12,836 bases of DNA, taken from contig JAHJEW010000129.1 in the NCBI GenBank assembly GCA_018825335.1, positions 1 through 12,836 of the forward strand, given 5' to 3'. Below are positions 1 through 6,643 of the stretch, piece by piece. The DNA comes from Patescibacteria group bacterium. Its GTDB lineage: Bacteria; Patescibacteriota; Gracilibacteria; UBA1369. Under the pieces are notes generated by a model. It was not told the DNA's origin. It worked only from the letters and a program-made list of their open reading frames with translations, and did no database searches. A program made the translations under genes and the position numbers. How positions within the stretch are numbered: the stretch's first letter is position 1; each line of letters starts with the position of its first letter.

Positions 1-249
1 TCCCAGACAAGCTGGTACATTAAATACGCCTGCTTTGCAAAGGCCTTCGGACTCATGAGAACCGATTACAACGGCAACTTCAACCCTGCGCAGCCAATGA
101 CGCGCGCGGACGTTGCAGACCTGTTCTACCAGTTTGAAATGCGCGGCCTGTTTGATGGATACAACACGGTTTACTACGACAACTACTACGGCAATTTCAA
201 TTCCAGCTATTACATGACTCCGGGCTACGGTTATCAATACGGTTACTAG
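1..249 (+). CDS. C-terminal part of an S-layer homology (SLH) domain protein, 5' truncated by the window edge
   Basis: The frame is open from base 1 and ends with TAG at 247-249, so only the last 82 residues are visible. The first ~50 residues fit the second half of an SLH domain: W-Y followed by a Y-A-x-x-F-A helix, then G-L-M, a D-x-N-G-x-F-N-P loop and the M-T-R-A-D-V-A-D-L helix. In the family these domains hold exported proteins on the cell surface by binding wall or envelope polymers, so the missing N-terminus probably carries a signal peptide and further SLH repeats. The last 33 residues are unusual: 11 are tyrosine, mixed with Gly, Asn and Ser, and the chain ends Y-G-Y. The SLH assignment is fairly safe; what the rest of the protein does cannot be seen. 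An ATG at 55 lies inside the domain and is not taken as the start. Confidence 0.8.
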   Translation, partial: SQTSWYIKYACFAKAFGLMRTDYNGNFNPAQPMTRADVADLFYQFEMRGLFDGYNTVYYDNYYGNFNSSYYMTPGYGYQYGY

Positions 250-282
250 ACCTGAATATAGTTACAAAGAGTGATCAACGGG

Positions 283-317
283 AAAAACCCCGCCAACTAC
301 GGCGGGGTTTTTCTTTT
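283..317 (+). terminator. Rho-independent terminator behind the SLH gene
   Basis: A perfect 12-bp stem pairs 283-294 (aaaaaccccgcc) with 301-312 (ggcggggttttt) around a 6-base loop. The T-rich run continues to 317. It starts 33 bases after the SLH stop codon. The A-run on the left arm would give a U-tract in the opposite direction too, so it could work both ways, although no minus-strand gene ends here. Confidence 0.93.
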
Positions 318-328
318 ACGGCGGGGAA

Positions 329-337
329 TGCTAGAAT
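329..337 (+). promoter_or_regulatory. Extended -10 promoter element giving a leaderless transcript
   Basis: TG at 329-330, one base, then TAGAAT at 332-337 form an extended -10 box. Six bases separate it from the ATG at 344, so transcription would be expected to start at the A of the start codon. No good -35 is visible; the expected place (about 308-314) is the T-run of the preceding terminator. An extended -10 can work without a strong -35. The call rests on sequence alone. Confidence 0.5.
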
Positions 338-343
338 GAGCGC

Positions 344-616
344 ATGAAAGCACAAAGGACAGGAGCAATGGTGGGTTTTACACTCGGAATGACCGCGGGC
401 CTTTGCGCGACCTCACGGCAGGCAAGAAACTGGATAAAGGGCAAACTGCCGCAAAGTCTGCGCCTTAAAAATCGCAATATTATAGATGCAGCGGAAACGG
501 GATGCAGAGTGCCCCGCGAAAGCCCGTTAAAGCGCTTTAAACGGAAGATACGCAGCCATTTCGCCATTTCCGCCCGCGCTCGTATCATCCGCAGACAAAA
601 AAGCAAAATATCATGA
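344..616 (+). CDS. Small basic protein with a YtxH-like N-terminal segment
   Basis: This 90-residue protein is not firmly recognised. Residues 7-34 (G-A-M-V-G-F-T-L-G then G-L, ending S-R-Q-A-R-N-W-I-K-G-K-L) resemble the short glycine-rich membrane segment of YtxH-type proteins, where G-x-x-x-G-x-x-x-G is followed by a charged R-x-x-I/L helix. The second half is strongly basic: residues 61-90 contain 12 Lys/Arg and no acidic residue. The gene follows a terminator and a probable promoter, and its TGA stop overlaps the ATG of pheA (ATGA at 613-616), so the two are probably co-transcribed and translationally coupled. A minus-strand open frame over the same bases has no such support. The coding call is moderately safe; the function is unknown. 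Confidence 0.6.
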   Translation: MKAQRTGAMVGFTLGMTAGLCATSRQARNWIKGKLPQSLRLKNRNIIDAAETGCRVPRESPLKRFKRKIRSHFAISARARIIRRQKSKIS

Positions 617-1467
617 AGTTTACGCCGGTATATTCAGTGGCAGTTTTGGGCCCTAAAAACACATATAGCGATTTGGCGGCCCAAAAGTATGCGGGGGAAA
701 TACAGGAAACAATATATTGCGACTCAATCGCGGATGTTTTCGAAATGGTGGAATCCGGCAGAGCAAAACAAGGAGTTGTACCATTGGAAAACATGATTTA
801 CGGCACCGTTCGCGAAACTCTGGACGAGTTGTATAAAAAAAATGTTCATATTGTTGCTAAATTCAATTTGCCTATTCGCCATGCACTTGTCGCAATGCCG
901 GGAGCGCGCAAAAAGGAAATAATAACCATCTCTTCTCACGATCAGGCGCTTGCGCAATGCAGAATATACATTCGTAAACATTTTCCTCGCGCCCGTCTGC
1001 TGCAAACAGCATCCACAATGGCCGCTTTTGATACGATAATTGGAGAACACGATACAAGCGCAGCAGCAATAATACCTTATGAAATAGCCAGAAAACTGGA
1101 TTGCGCCATCCTCGCGGATAAGATAGTGGACAACCCGCAAAACAGAACCACGTTTATTGCCATAAAAAAAGGAGCCGTGCCGCGCAATACGCCAGCTGGC
1201 GCGAATGAGGGAAAAGGCTCACCCAGGACCTCCATAGCCTTTGCCTTCGGTAAGGACAGGCCCGGCGCGCTCTCGGAAATTTTCCGGGAGTTCGCAGAAG
1301 CAAAAATCAATCTAAGCCATATAGAATCCCGTCCATCTCCGGAGGAATTCGGTAAATACGTTTTTTATATGGACTTTCTGGGCCATCCCGAAGAAGATTG
1401 TACAAAAAAAGTGCTCAAAAATATTTCCGGAAAAGTGGCCAAACTGAAAATACTGGGCGTGTACTAA
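613..1467 (+). CDS. pheA: Prephenate dehydratase with C-terminal ACT domain
   Basis: The enzyme converts prephenate to phenylpyruvate, water and CO2, the step committing chorismate to phenylalanine; it acts in the cytoplasm. The length (284 residues) is normal for a stand-alone dehydratase without chorismate mutase. The catalytic domain shows L-G-P-K-N-T-Y-S near residue 12, V-P-L-E-N at 56-60, S-H-D-Q-A-L-A-Q-C at 108-116, A-S-T at 133-135 and N-R-T-T-F at 177-181. T179 matches the essential threonine of the family's T-R-F motif, but the following Arg is Thr here. The ACT domain runs from about 206, with R-P-G-A-L at 216-220 and I-E-S-R-P at 237-241, the element that binds phenylalanine in feedback-inhibited relatives. 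The ATG at 613 overlaps the previous stop and has no Shine-Dalgarno. No other aromatic pathway gene is nearby. Confidence 0.93.
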   Translation: MKFTPVYSVAVLGPKNTYSDLAAQKYAGEIQETIYCDSIADVFEMVESGRAKQGVVPLENMIYGTVRETLDELYKKNVHIVAKFNLPIRHALVAMPGARKKEIITISSHDQALAQCRIYIRKHFPRARLLQTASTMAAFDTIIGEHDTSAAAIIPYEIARKLDCAILADKIVDNPQNRTTFIAIKKGAVPRNTPAGANEGKGSPRTSIAFAFGKDRPGALSEIFREFAEAKINLSHIESRPSPEEFGKYVFYMDFLGHPEEDCTKKVLKNISGKVAKLKILGVY

Positions 1468-1469
1468 CT

Positions 1470-1496
1470 GGTATAAATACGCATGGCCCTTATACC
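1470..1496. repeat. Inverted repeat between the convergent pheA and purD genes
   Basis: GGTATAA at 1470-1476 is repeated inverted as TTATACC at 1490-1496, with 13 bases between. It fills the 22-base gap between the two stop codons and covers the purD stop. There is no T-run behind either arm, so it is not a classical terminator, but it is the only structure that could separate the two convergent units. Confidence 0.35.
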
Positions 1497-2803
1497 CCGG
1501 AGCGCAGCTCCTTCATCATCTTCACGCGGCTTTCTATCAACCCGGCCGTGCCTATGTCTGAACGATAAAATACCGGTCCTTTAATGCGGTCGCAGGCGCC
1601 GGCGGCAAGCTTCTCCGCCGCCTCAATTGTATCCGCAATACCAACAAGGCCGACCGCCCGCGAAGAGCTTAGCATAAGCCCCGCCGGCGTTTGATCCACC
1701 GACGCATAATACATGCGCACATCCGCCGGCATCTCTTCAATCGTAATAACTTCACCCTTTCTGGGATTGTCAGGGTAGCCCTGCGGAACAATATATTTGC
1801 ATACCGTAGCCTTATTTTCGAACTTCACCGGCAGACTTGCAAGATCGCCCTCAATAATGGCCTCGCAAACATGAACAAAATTTGTATTCAAAATGGGGAG
1901 CACGTTCATTGCTTCCGGATCGCCGAAGCGCGCGTTGAACTCAATAAGCTTTACTCCGCTTGCAGTGGCAATAAATCCGCCATACATAATTCCCTTGAAC
2001 TCGCAGCCCGTTTCCTTAAAAAGCGCCGCCGCGACTTGCCTTATAATTTCCGCCGCTTTATCTATATCTTTCTGTGACAAAAAGGGGAGCAGATGGTCTG
2101 GGGCGCTATAAGATCCCATTCCTCCGGTATTTGGTCCCTTATCGCCATTAAAAGCCCGCTTATGGTCCTGAACGGCCGGCATTAGCGCAATATCAACCCC
2201 ATCGCAGAAACTCATTAAACTGAACTCCTGCCCGACAAGCTTTTCCTCAATTATCACCCTGCCGGCCGCCTGCAAACATTCCACGGCATACGCAAGCCCT
2301 TCCGTCTCATCCGCCAGATGATCTCCCGAAACTTTTACCCCCTTGCCGCCCATAAGACCGTCCGCTTTAACCACATAACTTCTGCCAAGTCCCCGCAAAA
2401 ACTCTCCCATCCCATCATCACTGAAAAAAACCTTAAAATCCGGATTCCCGGCAATACCGTATTTCTTTACAAGATCACGTGTAAACGACTTTGAAGATTC
2501 CAGCCTGGCAACGGTTTTAAGCGGCGCCACCGAGCGAATATCAAGCTCAAGCAGCATATCCGCCACGCCGTCGGCAATCGGATCATCCGGCCCTATGAAA
2601 GCAAAATCAGGCTTCACCTTCAGCGCAAAATCCCGCATCGCGCCAAAATCCCTCATCCCTCCGACGAAGTAGTCTTCGGAAAGCTCAATTAATCCCGGAT
2701 TCCTGACTTTGCCATAAGTAAAAACCTGTGCGCCGGCTTTCTTCAAAGTTTCGCCTATAACATGCTCCCGCGCCCCGTTTCCTATAAGTAAAACTTTCTT
2801 CAT
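1490..2803 (-). CDS. purD: Phosphoribosylamine-glycine ligase (GAR synthetase)
   Basis: The enzyme joins 5-phosphoribosylamine and glycine using ATP, the second step of de novo purine synthesis, taking the unstable product of PurF encoded downstream on the same strand in the window. The 437 residues are slightly more than usual. Residues 6-14 (L-I-G-N-G-A-R-E-H) form the N-terminal nucleotide-fold motif; the family usually has G-G-R-E-H-A. F-I-G-P-D-D-P is at 69-75, the ATP-grasp glycine loop G-L-M-G-G-K-G at 149-155, E-E-K-L-V-G-Q-E-F at 186-194, D-H-K-R-A-F-N-G-D-K-G-P-N-T-G-G-M-G at 213-230, and the metal-binding E-F-N-A-R-F-G-D-P-E at 288-297. The C-terminal domain is complete, ending near Y-R-S-D-I-G. 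It has its own promoter and a T-rich leader without Shine-Dalgarno. The assignment is secure. Confidence 0.97.
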   Translation of the reverse strand: MKKVLLIGNGAREHVIGETLKKAGAQVFTYGKVRNPGLIELSEDYFVGGMRDFGAMRDFALKVKPDFAFIGPDDPIADGVADMLLELDIRSVAPLKTVARLESSKSFTRDLVKKYGIAGNPDFKVFFSDDGMGEFLRGLGRSYVVKADGLMGGKGVKVSGDHLADETEGLAYAVECLQAAGRVIIEEKLVGQEFSLMSFCDGVDIALMPAVQDHKRAFNGDKGPNTGGMGSYSAPDHLLPFLSQKDIDKAAEIIRQVAAALFKETGCEFKGIMYGGFIATASGVKLIEFNARFGDPEAMNVLPILNTNFVHVCEAIIEGDLASLPVKFENKATVCKYIVPQGYPDNPRKGEVITIEEMPADVRMYYASVDQTPAGLMLSSSRAVGLVGIADTIEAAEKLAAGACDRIKGPVFYRSDIGTAGLIESRVKMMKELRSGV

Positions 2804-2813
2804 ATTAAAAAAA

Positions 2814-2832
2814 AGTACATCCAGAGTGTACT
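2814..2832. promoter_or_regulatory. Operator-like inverted repeat on the purD promoter
   Basis: AGTACA at 2814-2819 and TGTACT at 2827-2832 are perfect inverted copies seven bases apart. They cover the purD -10 box and the expected transcription start, a common place for a repressor. No regulator gene is identified in the window, so a role in purine control is only a suggestion. Confidence 0.35.
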
Positions 2833-2853
2833 CAGTAAAACCGCGGCGTTCAA
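2825..2853 (-). promoter_or_regulatory. sigma70-type promoter of purD
   Basis: On the minus strand, TTGAAC (2848-2853) and TACACT (2825-2830) are separated by exactly 17 bases. Each box differs from the consensus at two positions. Transcription should start near 2818, giving a leader of about 15 bases dominated by a run of eight T. The site lies in the 70-base gap after the previous minus-strand gene. No terminator is seen in that gap, so purD may also be reached by read-through. Confidence 0.7.
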
Positions 2854-2873
2854 CCCCCCGTTAAAGTAAAAAA

Positions 2874-3395
2874 TCAATCACCCCACTTGTATTTATCCAT
2901 TTCTGCTTTAACCAATGCCTGTAAACGCCTGATTTCAAACAGCCCGAATTTACCTGACGCGACAATCTTTTCCGCAGCTTCTCTGAAATTTTCGTCAATA
3001 CTTAGAACTTGTGCGCCGGCTCTCCCTTGACTGCCGACAAGTGTCTGTTCAATGGTAAAAAGGTAATTACCAAGAATAATAAAAAAATCGTCGCCCCAGC
3101 ATTGACGGGTTAATTTGCTCCTTACGGGGGAAATATCCAGTCCCATATTTATGCACCTTGAATAAATGGCCATGACTGAGGCATTACCGGCAGCCAGATA
3201 ACCAAAAGCATCGGGAATACCATCATCGTTTGCGCAGTTATCCTTGGAAAAAAGAGCAAATTCCCCGCATGCTTTACCTGTACAACGGATAATTTCATTT
3301 ACCCGTGCAATGTTATTTTTCCCATCTGCATCTTCCGGCAAACGCTCGCATTGTCCAAGATCGCTCAAGCCTTTTTCGGGAATTTCTCCTGCCAT
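2874..3395 (-). CDS. Unknown protein, second of a tandem pair with a shared C-terminal motif
   Basis: I do not recognise this 173-residue protein. It has no signal peptide or membrane segment and six cysteines (16, 38, 43, 54, 81, 99), many for its size but not in a clear metal-binding pattern. The C-terminus, D-E-N-F-x-x-A-A-E-K at 134-143 followed by G-L-F-E-I-R-R-L-Q-A-L at 151-161 and a tryptophan near the end, closely matches the C-terminus of the gene just upstream (3403-3912), suggesting a common domain. The ATG at 3395 is chosen because it lies 7 bases behind the upstream stop. In-frame ATGs at 3419 and 3425 would overlap the upstream gene slightly, and none has a Shine-Dalgarno. It is probably co-transcribed with the upstream gene from the promoter at 3943-3971. 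The function is unknown. Confidence 0.7.
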   Translation of the reverse strand: MAGEIPEKGLSDLGQCERLPEDADGKNNIARVNEIIRCTGKACGEFALFSKDNCANDDGIPDAFGYLAAGNASVMAIYSRCINMGLDISPVRSKLTRQCWGDDFFIILGNYLFTIEQTLVGSQGRAGAQVLSIDENFREAAEKIVASGKFGLFEIRRLQALVKAEMDKYKWGD

Positions 3396-3402
3396 AAGTA
3401 GA

Positions 3403-3912
3403 TTATTTATCCGAATCATTTTCATCAAGCCAGTAGGCCCTGGACCAGGCTTCACCCAGCCAATCATCAAGTTTTTTCAGTTTTTCAATGTCAAAAGAAC
3501 CGGGCTTATTGACCACGGTAGCTGCAAACTTCCTGGCGGCAAGATCAAAAGAAGGGTCCGGATGGGCGTAAATAACACGACATTTCTGTTCTTTTACCTT
3601 CAGGCAATGCAAAAGCGTCTTAACATACTCTACAATATGACGATAAATCTCAGCCGGTTCACGGTCTTTCCTTCTGTTAATGCGTGCAAGCAAAGGAGTG
3701 GTATCAATTATTGGCATTTCTGCAAGCTGATTAATAGCTTTTTGCAAATTGGGCTCCTGTTCCATGGCTTGCTCAAGGACAGTCATGGCACGCTCATGAG
3801 TTTCCTCTGTGGGAAGGCGGCCGATATACGAAATCGACGCCCTATCCTGCTTTACCCCTTCAAGAGCGTTTGCCCCCTCATTCCAACCTGAATCTCTGTC
3901 CAAATCGGCCAT
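3403..3912 (-). CDS. Unknown protein, first of a tandem pair with a shared C-terminal motif
   Basis: This is a 169-residue soluble protein of no family I recognise. It is highly charged and mostly helical in character: residues 38-66 and 86-106 look like amphipathic helices. A C-V-R-type strand (C-R-V-I-Y-A-H-P at 111-118) precedes D-P-S-F-D-L-A-A-R-K at 119-128 and G-S-F-D-I-E-K-L-K-K-L at 138-148, the motif shared with the next gene, followed by several tryptophans. The ATG at 3912 is preferred over an in-frame TTG two codons earlier, giving M-A-D-L-D. The leader is T-rich (tattcctttttgcat) with no Shine-Dalgarno. A strong promoter lies directly upstream, so this gene and the next form a two-gene unit separate from the PP2C-like gene although all three are adjacent and co-oriented. 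Confidence 0.72.
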   Translation of the reverse strand: MADLDRDSGWNEGANALEGVKQDRASISYIGRLPTEETHERAMTVLEQAMEQEPNLQKAINQLAEMPIIDTTPLLARINRRKDREPAEIYRHIVEYVKTLLHCLKVKEQKCRVIYAHPDPSFDLAARKFAATVVNKPGSFDIEKLKKLDDWLGEAWSRAYWLDENDSDK

Positions 3913-3942
3913 ATGCAAAAAGGAATATAAAAATAGGATAGT

Positions 3943-3971
3943 TTTATATCACTATTAGGAGCTCAAGTCAA
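3943..3971 (-). promoter_or_regulatory. sigma70-type promoter of the two-gene unit 3912-2874
   Basis: On the minus strand, TTGACT (3966-3971) and TATAAA (3943-3948) are 17 bases apart, with one mismatch to consensus in each box. The -35 box begins three bases after the stop of the PP2C-like gene. The predicted start near 3936 gives a leader of about 24 bases that is very T-rich. Confidence 0.72.
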
Positions 3972-3973
3972 AT

Positions 3974-5008
3974 CTATTCAAAACGAATATCTTCACCCCT
4001 TGAAGGCACTTTGACAGCAATAATACTAAATGAAGAATCTTCAATTTCAGCATTTCCCTGACGCTTTTCAGCTTCCAGAATTATTTCATCGCAAACACCC
4101 CTTAAATTCTTTCCGCCTGTTCTGATTTCCATGAAAAATCTATTTCCAAGCTGGACATGAGGAACGCCCTTGTCCGTCGGAATCGATTTCATTAATTCGT
4201 CATTGGCGATTACAAGGATATCTCCGGCCATCACGGTGTCGGAGCTCATGCCATTGGTCATGGAAATTTTTCTGACTTGGCCGAGATCGGGATTCACAAG
4301 CAAACAATGATTGTTTCCACTGTTGGCGATGCGAAGATTATAGCTTCTGGTTCCCTCAAAATCCTCCCAGTCAAGTTCCAGTCCGGTCATGCTTAAAAGC
4401 TTGTTTTCAATGCCGAACTCGGTCTTTACTGCTTCAGCATTGTCTTTGGCCTGCCCGAAAACCTTTTCCAAAGAAGCATTAGGATGAACAGCCTCTTCAA
4501 TACCCGCCTTTGCGGCGGCGACGGTCGCAATATCCGCCGCCTGCCTGTCATGTTGCGGGCCGTGGGCCAGCATGACACGCAAGCGATTCTTGTCTTCATT
4601 AAAACAAACCATAATACCGTCATGATTCGAAGGGGTCTGTCCGGGAGAAAATTTAGCGTATAGGATTTCATCCAGTGAGCCGATTTGACCGGATTTTTCG
4701 CTTGGTCCGCTACTAACAAACATTCCCGGAGGGAAATCAACATTCACTTCATTCAGTTTACTCTCCAGCAGAACCTGTCCGTCGCTGAATTCCAGAACAT
4801 CCTCACCGGAAATGTCCGGAGATGGAGTCCCGGCCTCTTTTGCCTTTACACCAACCTGTTGTTGTAGCTCTTCCGGCTTTGGAGGAGTGGAAGCCGTATA
4901 TGCGAATTTATCTTCTTGTTTCTTTTCTTCCCGCTTTTCCTCTTCAAATTGTGAAATACCCGGATAAGGCTGGGTTTTTCTGGCCGCGTTGTCTTTTCTT
5001 CCTGGCAT
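3974..5008 (-). CDS. PP2C-fold (PPM family) protein with degenerate catalytic site
   Basis: The protein has 344 residues: a charged, low-complexity N-terminal stretch of about 70 (rich in E, K, P, Q) and then a region that follows the order of PP2C motifs. D130-G131 begins the first strand. The stretch L-A-H-G-P-Q-H-D-x-x-A-A-D at 147-159 stands where the family has the metal-binding D-G-x-G-G/H. L-R-I-A-N-S-G-N-N-H at 225-234 stands for A-N-x-G-D-S-R. G-D-I-L-V-I-A-N-D-E-L at 262-272 stands for G-D-x-x-x-x-x-S-D-G-L, and E-D-S-S-F at 323-327 for D-N-x-T. D130, D270 and D324 are kept, but the key Asp of the D-G-x-G motif is Ala148 and G-D-S-R is lost. It may therefore be inactive as a phosphatase, or the fold match may be distant. 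It has its own promoter. No kinase is nearby. Confidence 0.6.
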   Translation of the reverse strand: MPGRKDNAARKTQPYPGISQFEEEKREEKKQEDKFAYTASTPPKPEELQQQVGVKAKEAGTPSPDISGEDVLEFSDGQVLLESKLNEVNVDFPPGMFVSSGPSEKSGQIGSLDEILYAKFSPGQTPSNHDGIMVCFNEDKNRLRVMLAHGPQHDRQAADIATVAAAKAGIEEAVHPNASLEKVFGQAKDNAEAVKTEFGIENKLLSMTGLELDWEDFEGTRSYNLRIANSGNNHCLLVNPDLGQVRKISMTNGMSSDTVMAGDILVIANDELMKSIPTDKGVPHVQLGNRFFMEIRTGGKNLRGVCDEIILEAEKRQGNAEIEDSSFSIIAVKVPSRGEDIRFE

Positions 5009-5039
5009 ATAAATAAAAAAATCTTTAAATAATCATATC

Positions 5040-5068
5040 ATTATACAACTAACCATTAAGTATGGCAA
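5040..5068 (-). promoter_or_regulatory. Strong sigma70-type promoter of the PP2C-like gene
   Basis: On the minus strand, TTGCCA (5063-5068) and a perfect TATAAT (5040-5045) are separated by 17 bases. It is the closest match to consensus in the window. The predicted start near 5033 leaves a leader of about 25 bases made almost only of A and T, without Shine-Dalgarno. It lies in the 114-base gap behind purF. Confidence 0.8.
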
Positions 5069-5122
5069 GTCGAAGGAGCACAGGAATACTTATACTCCAA
5101 AAAAAAGAGATCCATTACAAAA

Positions 5123-6631
5123 CTAAACCAGGCTCATTTGATCTTCCTTGGAATCTTCCTCGCCATGGGGGAAATACTCGTCGCTTTCCTGGGCCGATCC
5201 GCGGCTCAGCTCGGCCTTATTTAGCATTTCTTCCGTAATGTCGTTGGCGGGATATTTTCCACCCATGCAGGCGTAGCAGAAATTGGTAATTTTGGGATTA
5301 CCTCTTTTTGCGGCGGACAGAAGTTCTTTTTCGTCCTGATAAATAAGCTTGTCGGCACCGATGAATTTTGCAATCTCCTCCGTTGTAAGACCGTTGGCAA
5401 CAAAATCCTTGCGCGAAGGCATATCTACTCCGTAAAGGCAAGGATTCACAAGTGGCGGAGCCGTTGAGGCGAAATAAACCTTGCGCGCGCCTGCGGCGCG
5501 CACCATTTCAACAATCTTTTTGGATGTGTTGCCTCTGACAATCGAATCGTCCACAAGCAGCACATTGCGCTTTCTAAGCTCCAGAGGTACAGCATTAAGC
5601 TTATAATGAATGGATTTTTTCCGGATCTCCTGGCCGGGCATAATGAAAGTCCTGCCAACGTAGCGGTTTTTCACCAGTCCTTCGCGGTATTTGACTCCAA
5701 GCGCCTGCGCAAGAGGAAGTGCGGCGCTGCGCGAGGAATCGGGGACGGGAACAACAACATCAATATCCAGATTCATCTTCTTAATCTTCTTTGCCAGCGA
5801 TTCACCCAGACGCAGACGCGTCTTATAAACGCTTACATCGTCTATAATTGAATCCGGCCTGGCCAGATACACATGCTCGAAAATGCAGGGGGCCCATTTC
5901 CTTTTTACCACCTGCTTGTTATAAACATTGCGCTGGTTATCGATAAAATAAACCTCTCCCGGCTGAACATCTGCCATGAATTCAAAACCGAGAGTGTCCA
6001 GAGCAACACTTTCCGATGAAAACATGTATTCCGGGAACATGTCAGCATCCCTCTTCCCAAAACAAAGCGGCCTGATTCCGTAAGGATCGCGGAAAGCAAG
6101 AAGCCCGTAGCCCGCTATGAGGGCGATAACGGCATAACTGCCTTTCAAGCGCCTGAAAACGCTTTCCATCGCCTTGAAAAGAAGTTCAGGTGTAATTTCC
6201 TTTTTTCCAAGTTCCAGAATCTCGTTGGCCAGAACATTCAGAAGCAGCTCTGAATCGGAGGTGGTGTTCAGGTAGCGAATATTTTTTTTACTTACCTCCT
6301 CTTTAAGCGCATCGTAATTGGTAAGATTGCCGTTATGGATAAGAGCAATCCCAAAAGGGGAGTTCACAAAAAACGGTTGCGCCTCTCCGGCGTCATAACC
6401 GCCGGCCGTGGGATAGCGCACATGGCCTATTCCAACGTTTCCAAGTAGCCGCATCATATTTTTGGTATGGAAAACATCACGAACCAGCCCATTGCCTTTC
6501 TTCAGATGAAAATGGTTTCTGAAAGTCATAATGCCCGCGCTGTCTTGTCCGCGATGCTGTAAAACTGTCAGACCGTCGTAAATCTGCTGGGCGACGGGTT
6601 TATTTGAGGCGATACCAAGGATTCCGCACAT
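5123..6631 (-). CDS. purF: Amidophosphoribosyltransferase (glutamine PRPP amidotransferase)
   Basis: The enzyme makes 5-phosphoribosylamine from PRPP and glutamine, the first committed step of purine synthesis, and hands it to PurD. Its 502 residues have two domains. The N-terminal class II glutaminase starts directly with the nucleophile Cys2 (M-C-G-I-L-G), so there is no propeptide; G-H-V-R-Y is at 69-73, H-N-G-N at 99-102 and R-D-P-Y-G-I-R-P-L at 181-189. The phosphoribosyltransferase domain has the PRPP loop V-L-L-V-D-D-S-I-V-R-G-N-T at 357-369. Cys249, Cys398, Cys452 and Cys455 (C-Y-A-C-M-G-G-K-Y-P) match the four ligands of the [4Fe-4S] cluster in Bacillus-type PurF. The last ~30 residues form an acidic tail. 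It starts 12 bases behind folD, evidently one transcript. Confidence 0.97.
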   Translation of the reverse strand: MCGILGIASNKPVAQQIYDGLTVLQHRGQDSAGIMTFRNHFHLKKGNGLVRDVFHTKNMMRLLGNVGIGHVRYPTAGGYDAGEAQPFFVNSPFGIALIHNGNLTNYDALKEEVSKKNIRYLNTTSDSELLLNVLANEILELGKKEITPELLFKAMESVFRRLKGSYAVIALIAGYGLLAFRDPYGIRPLCFGKRDADMFPEYMFSSESVALDTLGFEFMADVQPGEVYFIDNQRNVYNKQVVKRKWAPCIFEHVYLARPDSIIDDVSVYKTRLRLGESLAKKIKKMNLDIDVVVPVPDSSRSAALPLAQALGVKYREGLVKNRYVGRTFIMPGQEIRKKSIHYKLNAVPLELRKRNVLLVDDSIVRGNTSKKIVEMVRAAGARKVYFASTAPPLVNPCLYGVDMPSRKDFVANGLTTEEIAKFIGADKLIYQDEKELLSAAKRGNPKITNFCYACMGGKYPANDITEEMLNKAELSRGSAQESDEYFPHGEEDSKEDQMSLV

Positions 6632-6643
6632 AGTTTTTTTGAG

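Noticed and set aside
5083..5098. Hairpin behind purF (ggaata / tactcc) as its terminator
   Set aside because: The stem is only 6 bp with one imperfect pair, and on the minus strand the T-run comes before the hairpin, not after it.
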